From Streptomyces bambusae (GTDB taxonomy: Bacteria > Actinomycetota > Actinomycetes > Streptomycetales > Streptomycetaceae), in NCBI RefSeq assembly GCF_020532645.1, contig NZ_JAJAUZ010000053.1:1-52069 (forward strand): a stretch of 52,069 nucleotides of DNA, written 5' to 3'. Numbering within the stretch: the stretch's first letter is position 1; every line of letters starts with the position of its first letter. Below are positions 6,933 to 14,826 of the stretch, one piece after another. The notes under the pieces are model-generated. The model ran no database searches. It saw only the letters and a program-made list of their open reading frames with translations, and had not been told where the DNA came from. The translations under genes were made by a program, and so were the position numbers.

Positions 6933-8225
6933 TCACGACTCGCCGCCGCGCCCCAAGCGGGCCCTGATCACCGACGGCGCCTGCGAGTGCGGCAGCAGCT
7001 CCGCCGCCTCCCGCGGCACCCTGACCTCGACCTCCACCCCGTCCGCGAACCGGTACGGCCGGTGCGCCAGCACCCCCGCCAGATGCCGCCGGACCCGCGA
7101 CAGCTCCGCCCGTACCGTCACCGTCCGGCCCGGGTCCCCGAACACCTCGGCGGCCAGCTGCGCCGCCGTCCGCCCGCCGGGGTGCTCGGCCAGCAGGAAC
7201 AGCAGCTCCGCATGGCGCGGGCTCAGCTCCTGCCCCCAGCTGCCGGCCGCCCCGTGCACCGCGACCGACCAGCGGCGCGGCCCGGACAGGTCCAGCACCA
7301 CCCGGCCCGCCACCGCCGCGGCGCCCGCCCCGTCCACCCGTATCAGCCAGCCGCCCGGCAGCGGCTCCGCCGTGCAGTGCCCCAGGTTCGGCAGCCACAC
7401 CGGACCGGCGGCCATCTCCTTCGGCAGCGGCACGCGCTCCACCGGCGCCAGGCCCGCCACCGCCGCCGTCCAGCCGTGCGGGTCCACCACCAGCGCCCGC
7501 CCCGGCAGCCGCGCCAGCAGCGGCGCCGCCACCGCCCGCAGCCCGCCCAGCGCACCCAGGTGCCGGATCCGCAGCTCGCTCTCCGCCAGCCGGGCCACCG
7601 ACGACACCCACGACAGCGTCGCCGGGTGCATCGTCGCCAGCGGGCCGCTCACGTCGATCACCCCGAGCAGACGTCCGTCCCGCGGATCGTGCACCGGGGC
7701 CCCCGCACAGGTCCACTCGTGGTGGCTGGAGACGAAGTGCTCCGCCGAGAACACCTGCACCGGCCGCCGGGTCACCAGCGCCGTCCCCACCCCGTTGGTG
7801 CCCACCACCGACTCGTCCCAGTGGGCCCCCACCTCGAACCCCAGCCGGTCCGCCTTCCGCAGGATCGACGCGTGCCCCTCCCGCCACAGCAGCCGCCCGT
7901 CGGCATCCGCGACCACCATGATGTGCAGGGCCTCGTCCAGTGCCGGCAGCAGCCCCTCCCGCAGCACCGGCAGCACCTCCCGCAGCGGCGACTCCCGCCG
8001 CCGCTGCTCGGTCTCCGCCACCGACAGCGTCCGCGACCGGGCGTCCACGTCCGGATGCACCCCGCCCGCCAGCATCCGCCGCCACGAGGCCGCGATCTCC
8101 GGCCGCGGTGCCGCGGGCGGCCGCCGGCCCGACAGCGCCGCCTCCCGCACCCCCTTCAGCAGACGCGCCGCCTGCCGGGTGTCCATGGCCGAAAGCTGTG
8201 TCAGGCCGAGCATGGAACTGGTCAC
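6933..8225 (-). CDS. GAF-domain transcriptional regulator with C-terminal winged helix
   Basis: 430 aa. The N-terminal segment EIAASWRRMLAGGV and the following GAF-like domain (about 80-240, with DESVVGTNGVGTAL and GVIDVSGPLATMHP) resemble the AcoR-type activators of small-molecule oxidation genes. Instead of a sigma-54 AAA domain, the C-terminus (about 345-420, SPRHAELLFLLAEHPGG...VRAELSRVRRHLAG) looks like a winged helix. The GTG start at 8225 is chosen because of GGGGAGGA 5 nt upstream; the open frame extends 36 codons further without support. Ligand and targets are unknown. Two inverted repeats lie upstream. Confidence 0.82.
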   Translation of the reverse strand: MTSSMLGLTQLSAMDTRQAARLLKGVREAALSGRRPPAAPRPEIAASWRRMLAGGVHPDVDARSRTLSVAETEQRRRESPLREVLPVLREGLLPALDEALHIMVVADADGRLLWREGHASILRKADRLGFEVGAHWDESVVGTNGVGTALVTRRPVQVFSAEHFVSSHHEWTCAGAPVHDPRDGRLLGVIDVSGPLATMHPATLSWVSSVARLAESELRIRHLGALGGLRAVAAPLLARLPGRALVVDPHGWTAAVAGLAPVERVPLPKEMAAGPVWLPNLGHCTAEPLPGGWLIRVDGAGAAAVAGRVVLDLSGPRRWSVAVHGAAGSWGQELSPRHAELLFLLAEHPGGRTAAQLAAEVFGDPGRTVTVRAELSRVRRHLAGVLAHRPYRFADGVEVEVRVPREAAELLPHSQAPSVIRARLGRGGES

Positions 8226-8328
8226 CGGATCCTCCCCGTACGAACCGGACGTGCCGTGCCGCCGGACCCTCCCACCGGCCGGTGCCACACCCCTGGCACC
8301 ACCGCGGGACGGAACCGGCCCCGACAAG

Positions 8329-8342
8329 TGCAACGCCTTGCA
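8329..8342. promoter_or_regulatory. Inverted repeat TGCAA-N4-TTGCA upstream of the GAF regulator
   Basis: A perfect 5-4-5 dyad (TGCAACGCCTTGCA) 104 bp upstream of the regulator's GTG. It is a candidate operator, possibly autoregulatory. Nothing but symmetry and position supports this. Confidence 0.4.
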
Positions 8343-8374
8343 ACCCTCGCCGACTCCCGGTCCGCCGACCGAAA

Positions 8375-8393
8375 CTGTGCGGGCGCCGCACAG
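8375..8393. promoter_or_regulatory. Perfect 8-3-8 inverted repeat between aidB-like gene and GAF regulator
   Basis: CTGTGCGG-GCG-CCGCACAG. It lies about 115 bp past the stop of the acyl-CoA dehydrogenase gene and 150 bp before the regulator start. The 3-nt loop and lack of a T-tract make it either an operator or a weak terminator. Confidence 0.4.
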
Positions 8394-8507
8394 CGGCGCG
8401 CAGCTCCTCCTCGGGGCTCTCTGCGGCAGGGGTGGTGCCGAGTCGGCGCGGCGCCACCTCCGTCCGCACCGGGCCCGGATCCGGGGCCGCGGCGGTTGGG
8501 GCCGCCG

Positions 8508-10172
8508 TCAGCCAGGGATCCGCGCCCGCTCCACCACTGCCCCCAGGCCGAGCGTGTGCGGCAGCGTACCGAAGGCGCCGCCCCAGTCCCCGCCCAGCCG
8601 CGAGGCACAGAACGCGTCGGCCACCTCGGGCGGCGCCCAGCGCACCAGCAGCGCCCCCTGGAGCACCAGCGCCAGCCGCTCCACCACCCGCCGGGCGCGC
8701 GCCTCGATCCCCTCCAGGTCGGCGAGCTCCGCCAGCAGGTCCCGGATCGCCCGGTCCAGCCGGTGGTCGGCGCCCCTGGCCCGCCCCACCTCCTGCAGGT
8801 ACGCGTGCAGCGCCATCGGCTCCCGCTGCAGCGCCCGCAGCGCATCCAGGGCCTGCACGTTGCCCGAGCCCTCCCAGATCGAGTTCACCGGCGACTCGCG
8901 CAGCAGCCGCGGCAGGCCCGACTCCTCCACGTACCCGTTGCCGCCCAGGCACTCCAGCGCCTCCGCCACCATCGGCGTGCACCGCTTCGTCACCCAGTAC
9001 TTCGCCGCCGGCACCGCGAGCCGCAGGAAGGCCCGCTCCTCCGCCGTGTCCGCGTCGCAGGCCGCCGCCAGCCGCAGCATCAGCACGGTCGCCGCCTCCG
9101 ACTCCACCGCAAGGTCCGCCAGCACGTTGCGCATCAGCGGCTTGTCGGCCAGCTTCCCGCCGAACGCACTGCGGTACGAGGTGTGGTGCACCGCCTGGGT
9201 CAGCGCCTGCCGCATCACCGCCGCCGAACCCGCCACGCAGTCCAGCCGGGTCGCCGCCACCATCTCGACGATGGTCCGCACCCCGCGGCCCTCCTCGCCG
9301 ACCCGCTGCGCCCACGTACCGTCGAACTCCACCTCGGCCGACGCGTTCGACCGGTTGCCCAGCTTGTCCTTCAGCCGCTGGAGCAGGAACACGTTGCGGC
9401 TGCCGTCCGGCAGCACCCGCGGCACCAGGAAGCAGGTCGGCCGCCCCTCCCCGGTCCCGCCCGGGCCCACCGCCTGCGCCAGCACCAGGAACGCGTCCGA
9501 CATCGGCGCCGAGCAGAACCACTTGTGACCCGTCAGCAGGTACTCGCCCGGCGCGTCCAGCGGCACCGCCCGCGTGGTGTTCGCCCGGACGTCGCTGCCG
9601 CCCTGCTTCTCGGTCATCGCCATCCCGAACAGCACCCCGGACTTCTGTGCGGGCGGCCGCAGCCCCTGTTCGTACACGTGCGACGTGAGCAGCGGCTCCC
9701 AGCGCGCCGCCAGCTCCGGATCGGCGCGCAGGGCGGGCACCGCCGCGTGGGTCATCGACACCGGGCAGCCGTGCCCGGCCTCGGCCTGCGACCACACGAA
9801 GAACCCGGCGGCGCGCCGCAGGTGGCCGTACTCGCGGCCCCACGCGTCGGTCAGCCCCGAGGACACCGCCTTGCCCAGCAGCCGGTGCCAGGCCGGGTGG
9901 AATTCCACTTCGTCGATGCGGTGCCCGTACCGGTCGTGCGTCCGCAGCTCCGGCGGGTGTGCGTTGGCGAGCGCCGCCCACTCCTGGACCTGGGCCGAGC
10001 CGGCGGCGTGGCCGAGCAGGCCGAGCTCTGCGGCCGATTCCGCTTGTACCTCGGCGGGTGCCCCGGCCAGATGCCGGGCCATGCCCTCGACGAGGACCCG
10101 GTCGTCGCCGTACACGTTGTGACCCGCCAGCGGCGGGGCCTGGTTGCTCACGGTATGGGTGGTGGCTGCCAT
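8508..10172 (-). CDS. aidB: AidB-like acyl-CoA dehydrogenase family protein
   Basis: 554 aa. The flavoprotein signatures of the AidB branch are visible: MTEKQGGSDVRANTT (FAD/substrate loop), GHKWFCSAPMSDAFLVLAQA, LGNRSNASAEVEF, ALECLGGNGYVEES and SIWEGSGNVQALD. AidB proteins bind DNA and are linked to alkylation stress; the true substrate is uncertain, and an isovaleryl-CoA-type dehydrogenase activity is weak at best. The start MAATTHTVSNQ (ATG 10172) has no Shine-Dalgarno but has a TACCGT hexamer exactly 6 nt upstream, as expected for leaderless mRNA. It is divergent from the YihY gene. Confidence 0.88.
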   Translation of the reverse strand: MAATTHTVSNQAPPLAGHNVYGDDRVLVEGMARHLAGAPAEVQAESAAELGLLGHAAGSAQVQEWAALANAHPPELRTHDRYGHRIDEVEFHPAWHRLLGKAVSSGLTDAWGREYGHLRRAAGFFVWSQAEAGHGCPVSMTHAAVPALRADPELAARWEPLLTSHVYEQGLRPPAQKSGVLFGMAMTEKQGGSDVRANTTRAVPLDAPGEYLLTGHKWFCSAPMSDAFLVLAQAVGPGGTGEGRPTCFLVPRVLPDGSRNVFLLQRLKDKLGNRSNASAEVEFDGTWAQRVGEEGRGVRTIVEMVAATRLDCVAGSAAVMRQALTQAVHHTSYRSAFGGKLADKPLMRNVLADLAVESEAATVLMLRLAAACDADTAEERAFLRLAVPAAKYWVTKRCTPMVAEALECLGGNGYVEESGLPRLLRESPVNSIWEGSGNVQALDALRALQREPMALHAYLQEVGRARGADHRLDRAIRDLLAELADLEGIEARARRVVERLALVLQGALLVRWAPPEVADAFCASRLGGDWGGAFGTLPHTLGLGAVVERARIPG

Positions 10173-10177
10173 GCCGA

Positions 10178-10184
10178 TACGGTA
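10178..10184. promoter_or_regulatory. Overlapping divergent -10 elements of aidB-like and yihY-like genes
   Basis: Plus strand TACGGT (10178-10183) ends 6 nt before GTG 10190; minus strand TACCGT (10184-10179) ends 6 nt before ATG 10172. Both fit TAnnnT and would place +1 on the first base of each start codon, 18 bp apart. No good -35 is visible on either strand. Confidence 0.55.
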
Positions 10185-10189
10185 AAGAC

Positions 10190-11323
10190 GTGCAGCCAGC
10201 AAATGAAACACCCGAGCGTCCCCCCGGCATGCTCCACCGGGCCCGCTCCCTGTACCGCAACGTCTCGAAGCGCAAGATGGCCTGGCTGCTGCTCAAGGAC
10301 ACCGTCAACTCGTGCATCGAGTACCGGATCCTGGGCCTCGCCGCCGAGGCCGCCTTCTTCACCCTGCTGTCGCTGCCGCCGCTCTTCCTCGGCCTGCTCG
10401 GCCTCCTCGGCTACGTGGACAACTGGACCGACACCACCACCGTCGCCAGCATCGAGGAGAACATCCTGCGCGCGGTCGGCACCGTGCTCTCCGACCGCGG
10501 CGTCAACGACATCGCCAAGCCGCTCCTCGACGACGTCACCAGGCGCGGCCGCCCCGACATCATCTCCCTCGGCTTCGCGTTCGCCCTGTGGTCCGGCTCG
10601 CGCGCCGTCAACGTCTTCATCGACACCATCACCGTCATGTACGGGCTCGACGGGCAGCGCGGCATCGTCAAGACCCGGCTGCTGGCCTTCCTGCTGTACA
10701 TCGTCGCCCTGCTGATCGGCGCTGTCGTGCTGCCGCTCATGGTGGCCGGGCCGGACGCCGTGGTCCGGCTGGTGCCCTGGGGGACCGAGGTGATCGCGGT
10801 GCTGTACTGGCCGACCGTCACCCTGCTGTCGATCGCCTTCCTCACCACCCTCTACCACGTGTCCGTGCCCGTGCGCTCGCCGTGGATCGAGGACGTGCCC
10901 GGGGCGCTGGTCGCCCTCGCCATGTGGGTGCTGGGCAGCTTCCTGCTGCGCCTCTACCTCACCAACACGGTCGAGGGCCCCACCATCTACGGCTCGCTGG
11001 CCGCGCCCGTCGCCGTCCTGCTGTGGATCGGCATCTCCGCCTTCGCCGTCCTCGTCGGTGCGGCCGTCAACGCGGCCATCGACCGGGTGTGGCCCTCGGT
11101 GGCCACCGCCGCCGCCCGCGAGGCCAACGAGCGGGTCCGCGAGGCCGAGGCCGCCCAGCTGGTCGCCCGCGCGGCCGCCTGGCGGGCCCTGGCCGAGGGC
11201 GAGTCCGAGGACGACGAGGACTCCGGCATGCCCTCCGAGTTCCCGGAGCGCTGGTCGAGGTTCCTGCCCCCGGACGACTACCAGTCGCGGCTCCGCAAGC
11301 ACACGGAGCGGCACCCGCACTGA
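10190..11323 (+). CDS. YihY/virulence factor BrkB family membrane protein
   Basis: 377 aa with about six membrane segments (e.g. AAFFTLLSLPPLFLGLLGLL, LLAFLLYIVALLIGAVVLPL, VAVLLWIGISAFAVLVGAAVNAA cut at helix limits) and the family features LGLAAEAAFFTLLSLPP and LWSGSRAVNVFIDTITVMYG. The cytoplasmic tail is Ala/Glu-rich, coiled-coil-like (AREANERVREAEAAQLVARAAA), and ends in an acidic then basic stretch. GTG 10190 is preferred because it starts VQPANETPERPPG and matches the leaderless spacing; an ATG at 10229 is an alternative. The function of the family is not established (not RNase BN). Confidence 0.85.
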   Translation: MQPANETPERPPGMLHRARSLYRNVSKRKMAWLLLKDTVNSCIEYRILGLAAEAAFFTLLSLPPLFLGLLGLLGYVDNWTDTTTVASIEENILRAVGTVLSDRGVNDIAKPLLDDVTRRGRPDIISLGFAFALWSGSRAVNVFIDTITVMYGLDGQRGIVKTRLLAFLLYIVALLIGAVVLPLMVAGPDAVVRLVPWGTEVIAVLYWPTVTLLSIAFLTTLYHVSVPVRSPWIEDVPGALVALAMWVLGSFLLRLYLTNTVEGPTIYGSLAAPVAVLLWIGISAFAVLVGAAVNAAIDRVWPSVATAAAREANERVREAEAAQLVARAAAWRALAEGESEDDEDSGMPSEFPERWSRFLPPDDYQSRLRKHTERHPH

Positions 11324-11497
11324 AGGGGAGGGCACCCGTTCAGCGGGGTGTACGCCGGTGCCCGGCCGGGCTCCGCGATTAATTCGGTGGCGCCCCGCGC
11401 GGCGCCCTCCGTACCATCCGAGACGCACGTCCCCGCGGACGGCGGTCCGGACCGACGGACCGCGCCGCGCGCACCGGAACCAGGAGGTGGGACTTCG

Positions 11498-11569
11498 ATG
11501 ACTGTCGCCACGCAGGGCACCGCCCGCATTCGAGCCTTCATCCCCGCTTCTTCCGTGGCTTCCGGCTGA
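11498..11569 (+). CDS. 23-codon ORF with strong ribosome binding site upstream of rsgA
   Basis: ATG 11498 follows AGGAGGTGGGACTTCG, one of the best Shine-Dalgarno sequences in the window. The peptide begins MTVATQGTARIRAF and ends with PASSVASG before TGA. It stops 57 nt before the TTG of rsgA. A TACCAT hexamer (11412-11417) upstream is a candidate -10. No family is known. It may be a leader peptide that sets rsgA translation or a genuine small protein. Confidence 0.5.
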   Translation: MTVATQGTARIRAFIPASSVASG

Positions 11570-11626
11570 CACCGACCTGCGACACCCACCGCATCTCGCC
11601 GGGGCCGCCCTCCGAAGGGTTCCCCC

Positions 11627-12757
11627 TTGTCTCACGAGACGTTCGACCTCTCTGCTTCTGCTTCTGCTGCTTCCTCCGCCCCCTCCGACGCCCTCGCCCC
11701 CTACGGCTGGGACGCGCAGTGGGCTGCCGAGTTCGCCCCGTACGCCGCCCAGGGCCTGGTGCCCGGACGGGTGGTCCGGGTCGACCGCGGCCAGTGTGAC
11801 GTGATCACGGCGGACGGGCCGGTCCGCGCCGACACCGCCTTCGTCACCCCGCACGACCCGCTGCGGGTCATCTGCACCGGCGACTGGGCGGCCGTCGATC
11901 CCGCCGGCAACCCGCGCTACGTCAAGGCGTACCTGCCGCGCCGTACCGCCTTCGTCCGCTCCACCTCCTCGAAGCGCTCCGAGGGCCAGGTCCTCGCGGC
12001 CAACGTGGACCACGCCGTCATCGCCGTGTCCCTGGCCGCCGAACTCGACCTGGGCCGCATCGAGCGCTTCCTCGCCCTCGCCTGGGAATCCGGGGCCCAG
12101 CCGATGGTCGTCCTGACCAAGTCGGACCTGGTGCCGGACCCGGCCGCCCTGTCGTACCTGGTCCAGGACGTCGAGCAGGCCGCGCCCGGCACGCAGGTCC
12201 TGCCCGTCTCCTCCCACAGCGGCGAGGGCATGGACGTGCTGGGCGCGATCCTGGGGGAGGGCACCAGCGTGCTGCTCGGCGTCTCCGGCGCCGGCAAGTC
12301 GACCCTGGCCAACGCCCTGCTCGGGGCGGACGCCATGGAGGTCCAGGAGATCCGCGAGGTCGACGGCAAGGGCCGGCACACCACGACCACCCGCAACCTG
12401 CTGCGGCTGCCGGGCGGCGGGGTCCTCATCGACACGCCCGGGCTGCGGGGGGTGGGGCTGTGGGACGCGGAGACCGGCGTCGGGCAGGTCTTCTCGGAGA
12501 TCGAGGAGTACGCGGCGCAGTGCCGGTTCCACGACTGCGCGCACGAGGCGGAGCCGGGGTGCGCGGTGCTGGCCGCCCTGTCCTCCGGTGAACTGCCGGA
12601 GCGGCGCCTCGACAGCTACCGGAAGCTGCTGCGCGAGAACCAGCGCATCGTCGCCAAGACGGATGCGCGGCTCCGCGCGGAGATCCGCCGCGACTGGCGC
12701 CTCAAGTCGGCCGAAGGCCGCGCCAACCACGCCGCCAAACGAGGCCCCGTCCGCTGA
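11627..12757 (+). CDS. rsgA: Ribosome small subunit-dependent GTPase RsgA
   Basis: 376 aa. Circularly permuted GTPase that assists late 30S maturation. After an OB-fold (GRVVRVDRGQCDVITADG) the G motifs come in permuted order: G4 TKSD, G1 GVSGAGKST and G3 DTPG. The C-terminal zinc knuckle is C-x4-HDC-x7-C (CRFHDCAHEAEPGC), and the tail is basic. The start is TTG 11627 with GAAGGG 7 nt upstream; the first 25 residues are Ser/Ala-rich, so a later start cannot be excluded. A 13-bp hairpin follows. Confidence 0.94.
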   Translation: MSHETFDLSASASAASSAPSDALAPYGWDAQWAAEFAPYAAQGLVPGRVVRVDRGQCDVITADGPVRADTAFVTPHDPLRVICTGDWAAVDPAGNPRYVKAYLPRRTAFVRSTSSKRSEGQVLAANVDHAVIAVSLAAELDLGRIERFLALAWESGAQPMVVLTKSDLVPDPAALSYLVQDVEQAAPGTQVLPVSSHSGEGMDVLGAILGEGTSVLLGVSGAGKSTLANALLGADAMEVQEIREVDGKGRHTTTTRNLLRLPGGGVLIDTPGLRGVGLWDAETGVGQVFSEIEEYAAQCRFHDCAHEAEPGCAVLAALSSGELPERRLDSYRKLLRENQRIVAKTDARLRAEIRRDWRLKSAEGRANHAAKRGPVR

Positions 12758-12762
12758 CCTCC

Positions 12763-12793
12763 GCCCCGCCGGCGCCCCAAGCGCCGGCGGGGC
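12763..12793 (+). terminator. Hairpin downstream of rsgA
   Basis: Perfect 13-bp inverted repeat (GCCCCGCCGGCGC, 5-nt loop, GCGCCGGCGGGGC) starting 5 nt after the rsgA stop. It has no T-tract, which is usual for Streptomyces terminators. Confidence 0.7.
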
Positions 12794-12840
12794 TTGAGGC
12801 GCCGTGCGGCCGGCAGTCGAAGTCCGGGCGGGGGAAAATC

Positions 12841-12885
12841 CAGCCCGTCCGGCGTTCGAGGACCGGGGTGCGGGGCGGAGCCCCG
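12841..12885 (+). repeat. Dispersed intergenic palindromic element, copy 1
   Basis: A 45-bp element beginning CAGCCCGTCCGGCGTTCGAG and ending in the stem CGGGGC-GGA-GCCCCG. The same element recurs at 13581-13625, on the other side of the DUF456 gene, and degenerates are in the array at the right end of the window. It is a common Streptomyces intergenic repeat type. Confidence 0.7.
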
Positions 12886-12947
12886 GGGCTTGGGCCTTGC
12901 CGGGTACGGAGGCGTGGGGGCCTCCGGGCAGGGGAACAACCACCCGC

Positions 12948-13433
12948 TCACCCCCACAGCACCGCCCCCAGCCACGCCCCGACCACCACCAGGCACCCGA
13001 ACAGCTCCACCAGCACGCTCGTCCCCACCGCCCGCATCACCACCCGCGTCCCCGCCACCGCCTCCCCGTGTCCCCCCAGGCGCACCCGCTCACACAGATA
13101 GATCCCGCCCACGAACCCCGGCACCGCCCCCACCACCGGCAGCAGGAAGAACCCCAGCACCGCCCCCACCCCCGCGTAGACGGCCATCCGCCGGGTCACC
13201 CCGGTCCCCCGCAGCCGCCGCACCGGCAACTGCCACTTCACGACCTGCACCACCAGCAGCAGCCCGGTCGCCGACACGAGCAGCACCCACGCCAGCCCCG
13301 TCTTCTCGTGCAGCGACCACCACAGCAGGGCCGCCCACACCAGCAGCGTCCCCGGCACCCCCGGCACCATGACCCCCGCCACCCCGAGCAGCATGACGAG
13401 CCCCACCAGGAATTGCTGAGGCCCATCCACCAC
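12948..13433 (-). CDS. DUF456 family membrane protein
   Basis: 161 aa, almost entirely hydrophobic. It starts VVDGPQQFLVGLVMLLGVAGVMVPGVPGTL; the GVMVPGVPGTLLVW motif and later FFLLPVVGAVPGFVGGIYLCE are the two repeated Gly/Pro-rich halves of DUF456. About four to five membrane helices. Two tandem GTG codons (13433, 13430) are possible starts and neither has a clear ribosome binding site. No biochemical role is known. It stands alone between two copies of an intergenic repeat, convergent with rsgA. Confidence 0.78.
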   Translation of the reverse strand: MVDGPQQFLVGLVMLLGVAGVMVPGVPGTLLVWAALLWWSLHEKTGLAWVLLVSATGLLLVVQVVKWQLPVRRLRGTGVTRRMAVYAGVGAVLGFFLLPVVGAVPGFVGGIYLCERVRLGGHGEAVAGTRVVMRAVGTSVLVELFGCLVVVGAWLGAVLWG

Positions 13434-13580
13434 CCCAGCCTGACCCACGCCCCCACCCGCCGCGACTCCGACCGCCGTGGCAGCCCGCCCACTCCGCGGG
13501 CTCCGCCCCCCCGGCCCCGCCCCGCCCCAAGCGCCGGCGAGGCCGGAGTGGCCACGCCGGGCGATCCCGCCGGGCAGATC

Positions 13581-13625
13581 CAGCCCCGCCGGCGTTCGAG
13601 GCGCGGGGTCGGGGGCGGAGCCCCG
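13581..13625 (+). repeat. Dispersed intergenic palindromic element, copy 2
   Basis: A 45-bp element beginning CAGCCCCGCCGGCGTTCGAG and ending GGGGGC-GGA-GCCCC, the same length and ending as the copy at 12841. It sits just past the stop (minus strand) of the helix-turn-helix regulator, so it may also act as that gene's terminator. Confidence 0.65.
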
Positions 13626-13645
13626 AAGCCCGGCGCAGCCGGGGA

Positions 13646-14674
13646 CTACCGGGCCACCCAGCCCCGCTCGTGAGCCTGCCAGCCCAACTGCAGCCGCGTC
13701 GTCACCCCGGTCACCTCCATCAGCCCCTTCACCCGGCGCTGAACCGTACGCAGCCCCAGATCCAGATGCTTCGCGACGCTCGCGTCCGTCATCCCCGCCA
13801 GCAGCAGCGACAGGATCTCCAGATCCGTCGCGTCCGGCGCCGGCGCGTCCTCCGCCACCACCCCCGCCGCCCCCAGCCGCAGCGGCAGCGCCTGCCGCCA
13901 CACCGCCTCGAAGAGACCCATCAGGGACTCCAGCAGCCCGCTCGCGTGGACGACCAGCGCCGCCGGCTCCGCGTGCGCCCCGCGGGCCGTCAGCGGCACC
14001 ATCGCCAGGCTGCGGTCCGCGATCACCAGCTTGGTCGGGACCTCGTCGACGACCCGTACCTGCTCGCCCCGGTTCAGCGCCGCCGACGCCTCCGTCAGCC
14101 CGTCCGGCAGCGACAGCACCTCCCGCTCGATCACCACCCGGAACTCCACCCCCCGGTGCGCGGCCTGCTCCTCCGCCTCGTTGTCCATCCCCGTGACCAC
14201 CTGCGGCCGCCCGCTGACCAGCGCACACACCTCCTCCACGGCCCCCAGCTGGAGCTGCACGAAGCGGTGCGCCACCGCACTCGCCCCCGTGACCACCTCC
14301 ACCAGGTCGTGCACCGCAGGCTCGGCGGCCTCCATCCGGTACTCCTCGGCCAGCAGCGCCGCCGCCAGCTCCGCCTGCTCCAGCTCGTGCCGCTGCTGCG
14401 TCAGCAGCGCCCCCAGCGCCACCCCCGGCGGCGCGGCCACCCACCGGCCCGGCCGGGCCGAGGACTGGGCCGCCAGCCCGTGCCGCTCCAGGTGCCGCAG
14501 CGCCCGCTCGGTCTGCCGCACCGGCAGCGTCAGCCGGTGCGCCAGATCCGGCACCTCCGCAGCCCCCAGCGCCACCAGAGCCCGGTAGGCCGACTCCTGC
14601 CCCTCGTCCAGCCCTATCGCACCCAACACCCGGACCACCCCATTCCGCACGTTCGCCTGGCGGGAAACGGCCAC
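13646..14674 (-). CDS. Helix-turn-helix regulator (TrmB-like N-terminus, LuxR-type C-terminus)
   Basis: 342 aa. The N-terminal winged helix is AYRALVALGAAEVPDLAHRLTLPVRQTERALRHLERHG; a central phospholipase D-like/sensor region follows; the C-terminal LuxR/GerE-type helix-turn-helix is LSLLLAGMTDASVAKHLDLGLRTVQRRVKGL. GTG 14674 is the longest start; GTG codons nearer VLGAIGLDEGQE would also fit. It is divergent from the secreted S8 peptidase with 152 bp between, an arrangement that suggests it controls that peptidase, but no operator was identified. Confidence 0.8.
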   Translation of the reverse strand: MAVSRQANVRNGVVRVLGAIGLDEGQESAYRALVALGAAEVPDLAHRLTLPVRQTERALRHLERHGLAAQSSARPGRWVAAPPGVALGALLTQQRHELEQAELAAALLAEEYRMEAAEPAVHDLVEVVTGASAVAHRFVQLQLGAVEEVCALVSGRPQVVTGMDNEAEEQAAHRGVEFRVVIEREVLSLPDGLTEASAALNRGEQVRVVDEVPTKLVIADRSLAMVPLTARGAHAEPAALVVHASGLLESLMGLFEAVWRQALPLRLGAAGVVAEDAPAPDATDLEILSLLLAGMTDASVAKHLDLGLRTVQRRVKGLMEVTGVTTRLQLGWQAHERGWVAR

Positions 14675-14826
14675 GGCGCAAACCCGCCGAGGACATCATC
14701 ACCGCACCCCCCGCCCCTCTGCCAAGGTCGAGCCACCGCAGCACCAACATCCGCTGGCCAGAACCCATTTGTGCGGCTGCTTTGCCGTGCAATGAGCGCT
14801 TGGCCGGAATTCACCTGGGGAGAGCG

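Noticed and set aside
6834..10715. Giant plus-strand frame (about 1290 codons) across the GAF regulator and aidB-like gene
   Set aside because: Arg/Pro/His-rich composition without motifs, antisense to two clear genes.
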